DNA of 64,000 nucleotides. It comes from Shewanella eurypsychrophilus. Lineage in GTDB: Bacteria > Pseudomonadota > Gammaproteobacteria > Enterobacterales > Shewanellaceae. The DNA lies in NCBI RefSeq assembly GCF_007004545.3, contig NZ_CP045503.2, positions 2,698,501 to 2,762,500 on the forward strand, in the 5' to 3' direction. Of the stretch, positions 25,096 to 33,732 are shown piece after piece. Position numbers and translations under genes: made by a program. How positions within the stretch are numbered: position 1 is the first letter of the stretch; every line of letters begins with the position of its first letter. The notes under the pieces were generated by a model. That model was not told where the DNA came from and searched no databases. It saw only the letters and a program-made list of their open reading frames with translations.

Positions 25096-26715
25096 CTATT
25101 TTACTGCATTTTTACGCTTATACTTCAAGTACACTAACGCATCCACTCTGGTGGTAAATACATGGTCTGCAGATATTTTATCGAGCAGTTTTATTTTGTT
25201 AAAATCACTGCGGACGCGTTCACAGACACTCGAGAGTAGTACTTCACGTCCCTCATCTTGATAACTCAAAATGATCTCTTCAATTGCTATGGTACTGGTT
25301 ATACCGACAAATCGAGCATTGGTTAGATCGATCAACAGATCTTTATTTTCATCAGCATTAGAGACGCACTGCTTCAAACCTCGGGCGACACCAAATCCTA
25401 TGGGACCAGAGATTGTCAGTAGGGTGACTCCATCTTCTATCTCTGTAAATATTTGCCGTTCAATAAAAGGCAGATGCTCAGCCTCTTTTGCCGTGTACAG
25501 CTTGATATTGTCCAGTTGTAACTCAGACAAGCGGCGTATAGTGACTAAATTATCGATAAATACGCCAATTAGCACTGCAGTCACTAGATCAAAAACGACA
25601 GCCATTACCATGGTCGATATCATCAGCACCACACTGAACAGAGATATTTTGTGAATGCGTTTAAGGAAATTCCAATCAATAATGCTGATGCCAACATGCA
25701 TCAGTATTGCGGCCAGTACAGCAACTGGGATATAGGCAGTATATTCGCCCGCCCACAATACAATGGCTAAAATAAACAGTGAATGAAGAATGCCTGACAG
25801 AGGAGTGGTACCACCCGCTCTTAAGTTGGTTACGGTGCGCATTGTCGCGCCGCCACCAGGCAAAGCACCAAACAAGCCAGCAACCAAATTACCAATACCT
25901 TGGCCAACAAGCTCTTGATCAGAATCATGTAGGTCGTTATTGAGACTATCAACGGTCAGTGAAGTCATGAGTGAATCGAGTGTGCTTAAGGTCGCGATCA
26001 GCAGGGCTGATTTTACCATTTCGCCAGCTAAACCACTGTCCCATAAAGGCAAGTGAAAAGAGGGTAACTCACTGGCTATGGCTCCCACTACCGGAATGTC
26101 GCTTGCCGAAACGAGATAAAATATAGTGGCACCAGCCACTGCAATGATGCTTGCTGGCACGATATGGCTGAATTTTCTAGGCCACACAAAGAGCACCAAT
26201 AGGCAAGCGAGTCCCACTAAGGTATTAGTGTTGATGAACGTGTTGACTGATAGGTTTAGGTCAAGCAATGAACTCCCAAATAAGGGCTCTATTTGTGACA
26301 GAATAATTAACACCCCAATCCCCGATGTGAAACCTGATATCACAGGGTAGGAGACCAAAATGAAATACTTACCTAGCTTGAAAAAACCAAATAAGATTTG
26401 AAAGACGCCAGCTAAGCTCACTACAGTAAATGCAGCGGCTAAGCCGTGTTCGGGTGACTGTGCGACAAAACTGCTCACTATCGCAACCATAGCCACGGTC
26501 AAACCGGTATTTGGCCCCGATATTTGTTGGTTGGTACCACCAAAAATTGAGGCAAATAGGCCTGTTATGATCGCACAATAGATGCCAGCAGTTGCACCTA
26601 TTCCTGAGGTGACACCAAATGCTAGTGCGAAAGGCAGTGCAACAATGGTTGAGGTCAGCGCACCAAAGATGTCACCTTTGATAGACTGTCGATTAAAATG
26701 TGATAGTGAAAGCAT
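25096..26715 (-). CDS. SulP family anion transporter with STAS domain
   Basis: The 539-residue inner membrane protein begins with the SulP pattern DIFGALTSTIVALPFALAFGVTSGIGATAGIY and GTNQQISGPNTGLTVAM. It has 10-14 hydrophobic segments to about residue 410 and ends in a STAS domain (LLTISGPIGFGVARGL, LLIDLTNARFVGIT). SulP members carry sulfate, bicarbonate or dicarboxylates such as succinate and aspartate (DauA). Its convergent position beside the bhc genes suggests that an organic acid or bicarbonate should be considered, but nothing in the sequence fixes the substrate. Confidence 0.88.
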   Translation of the reverse strand: MLSLSHFNRQSIKGDIFGALTSTIVALPFALAFGVTSGIGATAGIYCAIITGLFASIFGGTNQQISGPNTGLTVAMVAIVSSFVAQSPEHGLAAAFTVVSLAGVFQILFGFFKLGKYFILVSYPVISGFTSGIGVLIILSQIEPLFGSSLLDLNLSVNTFINTNTLVGLACLLVLFVWPRKFSHIVPASIIAVAGATIFYLVSASDIPVVGAIASELPSFHLPLWDSGLAGEMVKSALLIATLSTLDSLMTSLTVDSLNNDLHDSDQELVGQGIGNLVAGLFGALPGGGATMRTVTNLRAGGTTPLSGILHSLFILAIVLWAGEYTAYIPVAVLAAILMHVGISIIDWNFLKRIHKISLFSVVLMISTMVMAVVFDLVTAVLIGVFIDNLVTIRRLSELQLDNIKLYTAKEAEHLPFIERQIFTEIEDGVTLLTISGPIGFGVARGLKQCVSNADENKDLLIDLTNARFVGITSTIAIEEIILSYQDEGREVLLSSVCERVRSDFNKIKLLDKISADHVFTTRVDALVYLKYKRKNAVK

Positions 26716-27307
26716 AGCGGCCTAATTGGAAAGTTTGCTGGGCTATTTTAGCAAGATTATTGGCAATGATATGCTAATAAATAATCTAATTTGTGAATTT
26801 TTACTATGTGAAATGTTATCAGTCGTTTTGACTAGATATCAATTGTAAACTTGCAATCATTTTATTTAAAAAATGTCTATTTCTGTACAAAGACTCTCTA
26901 TAGCTTGATTTATAAACAACTTAAAGTAAGTGGTTAATTATTCCCCTGCTATCTACGATAGACACTAGCATCAGTAAGGTCTGATGCGCTTTGCAATATG
27001 TTGTGTCAGTAGAAAATATCGCTCAGGCATGCTTGTTATCTAGGGACTGTCGCGCATCTGTTTTCACTTACTTAACCATCCAGCTGTTAACTTCCACATT
27101 GTGAAATTGAAACGGTTACTTTTTTGTTAACTTTAGGTTATTTATGTGCTTTATTGGGTTAGCTACAAAGAAATTGGGTCCAACACAGCCTCTTTCTAAT
27201 CATTAGCCGCAGCTGGTATTACCTTTGTTAACTGGGTCAGCATCTAACAGGTCACATTTAAAAATAAAAAATGGCCTTAATAATCAATCAACGAGAGTAC
27301 TGTAGTT
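26716..27307. promoter_or_regulatory. Divergent gap between SulP and purine permease genes
   Basis: This gap of 592 bp has no supported gene. Two small perfect hairpins are visible: CTATC-TAC-GATAG at 26949-26961 and GCATCAG-TAAGGT-CTGATGC at 26968-26987. Promoters for both flanking genes must lie here. No known riboswitch fold (for example a guanine aptamer) was recognised. Confidence 0.4.
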
Positions 27308-28756
27308 ATGGAACAGGTTAGTAAAGATACTTACGAAGAACAGGGCAAGCTGCCGCAAAAGGGCGGTTTATTAGAACGCATTTTCAAGCTGTCTGCACAC
27401 AGCACCACAGTTAAAACTGAACTGATGGCAGGTTTAACAACCTTTGTGACCATGTCATATATCATGTTTTTAAACCCCATTATCATGTCTAAAACAGGTA
27501 TGCCTTTTGATGGTTTATTTCTTGCTACCTGTCTAGGCGCCGCTATTGCTACCATCATGATGGGACTTTACGCAAACTGGCCTGTCGGTCTTGCGCCTGG
27601 AATGGGGCTTAACGCTTTCTTCACCTTCTCGGTAGTAGGCGGTATGGGCTACAGCTGGGAAGTAGCACTTGGCGCAGTATTCCTCTCTGGTGTGTTATTT
27701 GTGTTGATGAGCGTTACGCGTTTAAGGGAGTGGATGTTAGATAGTATCCCCTTAAGTTTACGCCTAGCCATGACAGCTGGTGTGGGTTTATTCCTTGGCT
27801 TTCTCGGATTACGTTTTACCGGTATCGTAGTGCCTGATCCAGACAATGCTTTAGCGCTTGCCGATATGACACATTTTGGTTTCGGTCAGTTTGGCCCTGA
27901 AGCGCCTGCTCTTGGATTCTTAAGCTTCTTGCTTATCTCTGTGCTTAGCTATCGTAAAGTATTTGGCGGTATCTTAATCGGTATCGCGACGACCACGTTA
28001 ATTGCTTTTGCTATGACTTGGTTGTTACCCACTGATTTCTTTGTTGTCTCTGAAGCGGCTAAAGCATTTGCTCCAGCATCTGGTTTTGTTAGCTATAACG
28101 GTATTATGGCCATTCCAGAGTTCTCTGCACTTGAGCCCATCTTATGGAAAGCTGATATTGTAGGGGCATTTCAAGTCGCCCTAATACCAGTGATTGTGAC
28201 TTTCTTGTTTGTGAACATTTTTGATACTGCCGGCACCTTAATGGGTGTTGCAGAGCGTGCAAACCTTCAAGATGAGAATGGGAAGATTAAAGGACTAAGC
28301 AAGTCATTGAAAGCTGACTCGCTAGCGTCAGTCATTGGTACTGGGTTTGGTTGTCCACCCGTGACCTCTTATGTCGAGTCTGCTGCGGGTGTTGAAGTCG
28401 GTGGCCGTACCGGTTTAACCGCTGTGACTATTGGTTTATTGTTTGCGGTAGGTATGTTCTTCTTGCCATTGGCACAGATGCTACCTGGGTTTGCGGTAGA
28501 TGGCGCGCTGATCTACGTGGCTATGTTGATGATGAGCTCACTACGAGGCTTAGATTGGAATGATCTAACTGAGTATGCGCCAGCTGTTTGTACCACGATA
28601 ATGATGGCCTTTACCTTCTCAATCGCAAACGGTATTGCTTTTGGCTTTATCACTTATACTGTACTGAAAGTCGGTGCGGGTAAATCTAACCAGATCTCAA
28701 AGGGTGTATGGGCACTGACTGCACTCTTTGTTGCTAAGTTTATCTTTATTACCTAA
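27308..28756 (+). CDS. AzgA-type NCS2 purine permease (hypoxanthine/guanine/adenine)
   Basis: The 482-residue inner membrane protein belongs to the AzgA-like branch of NCS2. It has TELMAGLTTFVTMSYIMFLNPIIM near residue 40, APGMGLNAFFTFSVV, VNIFDTAGTLMGVAERANL, and GCPPVTSYVESAAGVEVGGRTGLTAV. E. coli members (GhxP, GhxQ, AdeP, AdeQ) import guanine/hypoxanthine or adenine by proton symport. It has its own terminator (28789-28818) and stands alone, between the bhc genes and the aminotransferase. Substrate choice within the branch cannot be made by eye. Confidence 0.9.
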   Translation: MEQVSKDTYEEQGKLPQKGGLLERIFKLSAHSTTVKTELMAGLTTFVTMSYIMFLNPIIMSKTGMPFDGLFLATCLGAAIATIMMGLYANWPVGLAPGMGLNAFFTFSVVGGMGYSWEVALGAVFLSGVLFVLMSVTRLREWMLDSIPLSLRLAMTAGVGLFLGFLGLRFTGIVVPDPDNALALADMTHFGFGQFGPEAPALGFLSFLLISVLSYRKVFGGILIGIATTTLIAFAMTWLLPTDFFVVSEAAKAFAPASGFVSYNGIMAIPEFSALEPILWKADIVGAFQVALIPVIVTFLFVNIFDTAGTLMGVAERANLQDENGKIKGLSKSLKADSLASVIGTGFGCPPVTSYVESAAGVEVGGRTGLTAVTIGLLFAVGMFFLPLAQMLPGFAVDGALIYVAMLMMSSLRGLDWNDLTEYAPAVCTTIMMAFTFSIANGIAFGFITYTVLKVGAGKSNQISKGVWALTALFVAKFIFIT

Positions 28757-28788
28757 GCCATAAATCGCGATCAGCATAACTATCCGCT

Positions 28789-28818
28789 AAAGCCTTTCAC
28801 TTGAAAGGCTTTTTTTTG
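28789..28818 (+). terminator. Intrinsic terminator after the permease
   Basis: A perfect 10-bp stem AAAGCCTTTC-ACTT-GAAAGGCTTT is followed by a T-run. Confidence 0.9.
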
Positions 28819-28825
28819 ACTAAAG

Positions 28826-29146
28826 TTATACCAATTCCATTAAACATATGATCAATTCAGAGCTTTCTCAGGGCTTTAAATTTAAGGCGCATTGTTGACG
28901 AAATGGTTATTCCCTTTTGAGGCAATGCAACGCAGAAGTAGAAGCCCTGAGAAGCTCAAGAAGTGCGGGTTTAAAAACACTTTAAGCTGCGAAAGTGGCT
29001 TTCGATATACGACTGCATGGATGCAGAAGGTAGGGCGAAGCAGGATGCCAGAGCCGAGAATAACTATTAGCTTCAATCCCCTTATCTTGCCTACAGCGTT
29101 TTTAACTCCCGCTGAATGGTCACTTATTTAATGGAAATGGTATTAA
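28826..29146. mobile_element. MITE-like element with inverted ends
   Basis: The left end TTATACCAATTCCATTAAA matches the inverted right end TTTAATGGAAATGGTATTAA with one substitution and one extra base. The roughly 320-bp interior has only spurious short reading frames and no transposase. Size, terminal inverted repeats and position right after a terminator fit a miniature inverted-repeat element. Confidence 0.65.
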
Positions 29147-29810
29147 ACTGTTCATTATTGGGAGTTATGCTTGCTAATGCCATCTAGAGTGTCGGATGTT
29201 GCCTTGATAGTGAAGAGATACCGCTGGTGAGTCTAAGCAATCACTTTTCAGCGAGACCAATCATTAGCCATAAGCAGTGACTATCCAGTCTTGATTAATC
29301 ATTCTCAGTGATAAAGGCTAACACTCAATAAATCACTAATCAGCAAATTAAAATATGATTGGCTAGACTGCCATATTATTAGTCTTGTACGTCGCACTAT
29401 CCATCTCACGGTTGCAATGACAATCGAACGCTTAGGTAGAGCAGATGTATAATAAAGCAGTTTATTTAAGGTTTGAGTCTACAGTTAATATAAAGTTCCA
29501 CATTCAAGGCTGGAGGTTTTTATAAGTTACTTGAACATTTACATGGCGTATAAATATTAATTTATAACAAGTATGCTTTAGATGGCTTAGTTACTTTAAA
29601 TGATGGGTGTAGGGTGGAATAAAATTGAATGTGATGAGGCTTAAGATGCTTGTATTTAATTTTGTTTTCAGAGTGGTTTTTAATTGGTTTGGCAATTGTT
29701 CGTTTGTAGACTGTAATTCCTAATTCCTAATTAATCGATAATTATATTGATTGTTTATTTAAAACCGTTTTAGCAAATAGTTAATCTATTCCAAATGTAG
29801 CAAAATAACA
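29147..29810. other. Noncoding AT-rich stretch
   Basis: About 660 bp between the MITE-like element and the aminotransferase terminator. I see no convincing reading frame, RNA gene or repeat. The last 200 bases are very AT-rich. Confidence 0.5.
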
Positions 29811-29838
29811 GGAATAGCAGTTGTGAACCCTGCTATCC
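29811..29838 (-). terminator. Terminator hairpin downstream of the aminotransferase
   Basis: GGAATAGCAG and CTGCTATCC form a 7-9 bp stem around a 9-base loop. Read on the minus strand it is followed by TGTTATTTT, consistent with ending the aminotransferase transcript. Confidence 0.6.
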
Positions 29839-29900
29839 CTTTTGTTCAATTTAGGGTATTTAGACCTTAAAACAAAATTCTGTAATGTGGAAAAGGCTGT

Positions 29901-29925
29901 TTTGATTCCGTATAGTGGAATCAAA
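29901..29925. promoter_or_regulatory. Perfect palindrome TTTGATTCC-N7-GGAATCAAA
   Basis: The perfect 9-bp arms have a 7-base spacer and lie 17 bases past the aminotransferase stop. The core ATTCC-N7-GGAAT repeats the spacing of the three sites in the bhcB-bhcR gap. The lack of a T-run on either strand argues against a terminator and for a protein-binding site. Confidence 0.55.
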
Positions 29926-29942
29926 TGGCTAAAAAAAATAGC

Positions 29943-31064
29943 CTATTGGTTCAATGCATCTTCAAGCGCTGCTAGACATAAAGTGACATTTTCACTTCTT
30001 GCTGCATAGCCCATAAGACCAATTCGCCATGCTTTACCTGCAAGATCACCAAGACCAGCCCCTATCTCTAAGTTGTACTTATTGAGGAGGTAGTTACGCA
30101 CTTTTGCGTCATCTGCGCCCTCAGGAATGTAGATAGCGTTAAGCTGAGGTAGGCGCTCATCTTCAGGAACGATGAACTTAATACCTAATTTATCGAGTCC
30201 TTTCGCAAGGGCTTCATGCTGCTCTTTATGGCGCGCTATGCGGTTTTCAAGGCCTTCATTTTGTAACTGCACTAAAGACTCATGTAATCCATACAGTGAA
30301 TTCACAGGGGCAGTATGATGATAAGTTCGCTTGCCATCACCCGACCAATAGCTCATCACAAGTGATTGATCTAAGAACCAACTTTGAATGACAGTTTTAC
30401 GCTCTTTGATTACATTGACCGCTTTTGGACTGAATGAAATAGGTGATAATCCAGGCACGCATGACAAACATTTTTGCGAGCCAGAATAGATAGCGTCAAT
30501 GCCCCAGTCATCAACCTTTAGTTCAATGCCACCAAGGGATGTCACAGCATCAACAATCGTCAAGCAGTCGTGGCGCTGTGCTAATGAACACAATGCTTTA
30601 GCGTCAGATACAGCCCCGGTTGAGGTTTCTGCATGAACAAATGCGACGAACTTAGCATCGGGATTTTCAATCAAGGCTTGCTCTACTTTATCTACCTCAA
30701 CAGCACGGCCCCATGTTGAGTCAACGACTACCGCCTCTGCACCAATTCGGGTGACATTTTGGAGCATGCGATCACCAAACACCCCATTGCGGCAGACTAT
30801 GACCTTGTCACCGGCTTCAACCAAGTTAACAAAGCAGGCCTCCATACCAGCAGAGCCGGGAGCGGATAGTGCAATAGTAAACTCATTTTTGGTTTGAAAA
30901 GCATACTGAAGTAGCGATTTTACTTCATCCATCATTCCAACAAATAGTGGGTCAAGATGGCCTATTACAGGTCTTGATAGTGAAGCCAGAACTTCAGGAC
31001 TAATGTCTGATGGGCCAGGACCCATTAAGATCCTACGTGGTGGATAGAAAGATTTTATATTCAT
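29943..31064 (-). CDS. Class V aminotransferase, glyoxylate-type (candidate for the BhcA step)
   Basis: The 373-residue PLP enzyme is of the alanine/serine-glyoxylate aminotransferase group: LMGPGPSDISPEVL, GHLDPLFVGMMDEV, SAPGSAGMEACFVNL, HAETSTGAVSDA, PLP Lys near residue 197 in SGSQKCLSCVPGLSPI, YHHTAPVNSLYGLHE, and a C-terminal GLGDLAGKAWRIGLMG. The closest relatives by eye are AGXT and B. subtilis PucG (ureidoglycine-glyoxylate aminotransferase). In context it can supply glycine from glyoxylate, and aspartate would be the amino donor that closes the beta-hydroxyaspartate cycle. It does not look like a direct orthologue of Paracoccus BhcA. No ureidoglycine-forming enzyme is present in the window, which weighs against PucG. 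Confidence 0.85.
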   Translation of the reverse strand: MNIKSFYPPRRILMGPGPSDISPEVLASLSRPVIGHLDPLFVGMMDEVKSLLQYAFQTKNEFTIALSAPGSAGMEACFVNLVEAGDKVIVCRNGVFGDRMLQNVTRIGAEAVVVDSTWGRAVEVDKVEQALIENPDAKFVAFVHAETSTGAVSDAKALCSLAQRHDCLTIVDAVTSLGGIELKVDDWGIDAIYSGSQKCLSCVPGLSPISFSPKAVNVIKERKTVIQSWFLDQSLVMSYWSGDGKRTYHHTAPVNSLYGLHESLVQLQNEGLENRIARHKEQHEALAKGLDKLGIKFIVPEDERLPQLNAIYIPEGADDAKVRNYLLNKYNLEIGAGLGDLAGKAWRIGLMGYAARSENVTLCLAALEDALNQ

Positions 31065-31432
31065 TTTAATACGCCTTTATTTTTATGAATGTTGGTCAAT
31101 TAACCATTTGATAACAAAGCTTGTCACAAGTGTCAAGTTCTGAGTGTGTTGCATATTTATTTATCTTTAATACTTAAAGCAGTGGCTAAAAATTAAGTTG
31201 ACACGAGTGATGAGGTTTGTAAGTTTAATTAAGGTTTAACTAAAACATAAACTGTCGTTAACAGTTTTATTTGACCTGCTTGATTTGTGTTTGTCTATGG
31301 TTTGAATAATTCTGGAATTAATAAGTTAATTAATTTTTAATGTTTTATAAATCTCATGCTGAATGACTTTACTCATAAAGAATATCAGTAATAAATGCAA
31401 AATATAAAAAATAACGTTAATAAGGGATGATT
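31065..31432. promoter_or_regulatory. Divergent region between aminotransferase and Tsx-like genes
   Basis: This AT-rich gap of 368 bp holds promoters for both divergent genes. A small perfect inverted repeat TAATTC-TG-GAATTA lies at 31307-31320. The 7-base-spaced bhc motif is not seen here. Confidence 0.4.
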
Positions 31433-32272
31433 ATGAAGTTCTGTAAAATTGCTAGTGCTATTACTACAAGTCTAATTGTATCGTCAGCATTCATAACGAC
31501 AAGTGCTACTGCAGAGAATTGGAGTAATACAGAAGTACAACTACAAGCCTTGGGTGAATTGGAGCGAGTGGGTACCGGTGGTACTGCTGATACCACTATT
31601 GTGACTTTTCAGCACGCTGGCGGTTGGGATTACGGTGATAACTTCTTCTTCGTTGATTACAGTCGTTACAGTGTCAATGATGATGCTAACTTCCCCGTAG
31701 AAGATAGCAGCGAATTTTACGGCGAGTGGTATTCAAACTTTAGTTTGGGTGCAATCACTGGCAGTGATTTATCTTTTGGCCCAGTGAAAGATATCGGTGT
31801 CGTGGCTGGTTTTAACTTTGCTCCTGAAGTTGATAGTGCATGGGTTTTGCCTGGTGTTAGGTTCGCACTAGACTTACCAGGGTTTGCATTCGCACAGATT
31901 GATGTCACTGGTTATATGCATCAAGGTGGCGGTAGTGCCTCTTCTCCGGTTTTCACTGTTGTCGATGAAGCGTCTAGTTTTATGGTCGACTTTGCTTGGG
32001 CTTATCCCTTCAAGCTTGGTTCTACAAGCTGGAGTATAGAAGGGCACTTAGAGTATATAGATGGTCGTGAACAAACCAACAACTTCGGTACTACAGATCT
32101 TGAGTACTGGATCCTGTTTCAACCACAACTCCGTCTAGATTTAGGAGAGGTGCTTGGCACTAAGGCTAACCAACTGTTTGTGGGTATTGAATACCAATAC
32201 TGGAAAAACAAACTGGGTGAAAAAGGTACCGATGATAATACTGCACAATTCTTAGCAGTATGGCGCTTTTGA
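31433..32272 (+). CDS. Tsx-like nucleoside-specific outer membrane channel
   Basis: The 279-residue protein has a signal peptide ending near ATAENWSNTE. Alternating beta-strand sequence rich in aromatic residues follows, and it ends in a terminal Phe (AVWRF) typical of outer membrane barrels. Segments HAGGWDYGDNFFFVDYSR, EFYGEWYSNFSLG and LFVGIEYQYWKNKLG fit the Tsx/OmpK family, which passes nucleosides. The ATG at 31433 has AAGGG 6 bases upstream; the ATG at 31427 abuts that site. Lying among purine genes, it is a plausible entry route for nucleosides or bases. Confidence 0.85.
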   Translation: MKFCKIASAITTSLIVSSAFITTSATAENWSNTEVQLQALGELERVGTGGTADTTIVTFQHAGGWDYGDNFFFVDYSRYSVNDDANFPVEDSSEFYGEWYSNFSLGAITGSDLSFGPVKDIGVVAGFNFAPEVDSAWVLPGVRFALDLPGFAFAQIDVTGYMHQGGGSASSPVFTVVDEASSFMVDFAWAYPFKLGSTSWSIEGHLEYIDGREQTNNFGTTDLEYWILFQPQLRLDLGEVLGTKANQLFVGIEYQYWKNKLGEKGTDDNTAQFLAVWRF

Positions 32273-32310
32273 TCGTATATAGATGGATCTAACCTGCATC
32301 CAAAATCTGA

Positions 32311-32344
32311 CGCTAGCAAGTACTAATCTAAATACTTGCTAGCG
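32311..32344. terminator. 12-bp perfect inverted repeat after the Tsx-like gene
   Basis: CGCTAGCAAGTA and TACTTGCTAGCG pair perfectly around a 10-base spacer, 38 bases after the stop. There is no T-run, so it may act as an RNA 3' stabilising hairpin instead of a classic terminator. Confidence 0.55.
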
Positions 32345-32493
32345 ATCAGCTAAATGCATAGCTAACACTTAGTGCGACAATATAGAGATTCAATTACAGC
32401 TCCCGTTTCAGATAAAAAGCGCTTTTCCCCAAGATTTGGAGCATTGCTATCTGCACTTCAGTCTACAAAAATATATTTATCCAAGGGTCACTT

Positions 32494-33732
32494 ATGAGCA
32501 ACTTAAAACAACGCGCGCTGGATTACCACGCGTACCCCACGCCAGGAAAAATAGCGGTCGAAATTACTACCAAGGCAGAGACAAGTGATGATCTGTCTCT
32601 GGCATACAGTCCTGGGGTTGCAGAGCCTTGTAGGGAAATAGCCGAAGATCAAGAGAATGTCTATAAATACACAGGCAAAGGTAACAGTGTTGCTGTGATA
32701 TCCAATGGCAGTGCAGTACTGGGTTTAGGTAACTTAGGGCCTATGGCATCAAAGCCTGTGATGGAGGGCAAAGCACTGCTCTTTAAACGATTCGCCAATA
32801 TTGATTCATTTGATATCGAAGTGACTCATGATACCTGTGATGAATTTATCAATACCGTAGCAAGCATTGCAGACACCTTTGGTGGGATCAATCTTGAGGA
32901 TATTAAAGCTCCGGATTGTTTTGTCATTGAAAAAGCGCTACAAGAGCGCTGTAATATTCCGATATTTCATGACGATCAACATGGCACCGCCATAGTCACC
33001 GCGGCGGCCTTGCTTAATGCATTAGACATTCAAGATAAAGATATCACCCATGCGGATATCGTCTGTTTAGGTGCAGGGGCTGCAGCGATTGCTTGTATGG
33101 AGCTTCTTATCCAATGTGGTGCTAAGCGTGAGAAAATCTACATGCTTGATACTAAAGGGGTCGTGCATACTCGTCGCACCGATCTCAATGAGTACAAAAC
33201 CTTGTTTGCCAACAATACCGATAAACGTACCCTTGATGATGCCATAGAGGAAGCGGATGTATTCATTGGTGTATCTGGTCCTAATTTACTCTCTGCAGAG
33301 CAGTTATCCAAAATGGCCGAACGACCGATAGTATTTGCCTGTTCTAATCCGGATCCTGAGATAAAGCCAGAGCTTGCTCACTCAGTCAGAAACGATCTGA
33401 TTATGGCAACGGGTCGCTCTGATTATCCAAATCAGGTCAATAATGTGCTCTGCTTTCCATTTATCTTTAGGGGCGCGTTAGATGTACGAGCGTGCAAAAT
33501 AAATAATGAGATGAAACTCGCAGCGGTTGACGCAATACGCACACTGGCAAAAGAGCCTGTACCACAAAGTGTGTTACAAGCCAGTGGTGAAAGTGCCTTA
33601 AGCTTTAGCCGCGACTATATAATTCCTCGCCCTATGGATCCTAGACTGTGCAACAGGGTGGCTAAAGCCGTTGCACAAGCTGCCGTTGACACAGGAGTGG
33701 CTGCACTGCCAATGCCAGATCACTATGTTTAA
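32494..33732 (+). CDS. Malic enzyme (malate to pyruvate), short form
   Basis: The 412-residue NAD(P)-dependent malic enzyme has [56 protein letters not shown] with catalytic Lys, [12 protein letters not shown] metal-binding block, a Rossmann [13 protein letters not shown], and [25 protein letters not shown]. coli MaeB (about 759 residues) has an extra phosphotransacetylase-like C-terminal domain that is absent here. Malate made by GlcB, or from oxaloacetate of the beta-hydroxyaspartate cycle, could be drawn to pyruvate. AAGGG precedes the start. Confidence 0.92.
   Translation: MSNLKQRALDYHAYPTPGKIAVEITTKAETSDDLSLAYSPGVAEPCREIAEDQENVYKYTGKGNSVAVISNGSAVLGLGNLGPMASKPVMEGKALLFKRFANIDSFDIEVTHDTCDEFINTVASIADTFGGINLEDIKAPDCFVIEKALQERCNIPIFHDDQHGTAIVTAAALLNALDIQDKDITHADIVCLGAGAAAIACMELLIQCGAKREKIYMLDTKGVVHTRRTDLNEYKTLFANNTDKRTLDDAIEEADVFIGVSGPNLLSAEQLSKMAERPIVFACSNPDPEIKPELAHSVRNDLIMATGRSDYPNQVNNVLCFPFIFRGALDVRACKINNEMKLAAVDAIRTLAKEPVPQSVLQASGESALSFSRDYIIPRPMDPRLCNRVAKAVAQAAVDTGVAALPMPDHYV

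Noticed and set aside
26716..27307. Purine riboswitch ahead of the AzgA-type permease
   Set aside because: Only simple short hairpins were found; the conserved purine aptamer three-way junction could not be recognised.
28882..29131. Small opposing frames within the MITE-like element
   Set aside because: These are opposite-strand frames produced by the inverted-repeat element, without ribosome sites or family resemblance.
29943..31064. Naming the aminotransferase bhcA outright
   Set aside because: Context supports the reaction, but the motifs resemble AGXT/PucG more than the Paracoccus BhcA I recall, so no symbol was assigned.
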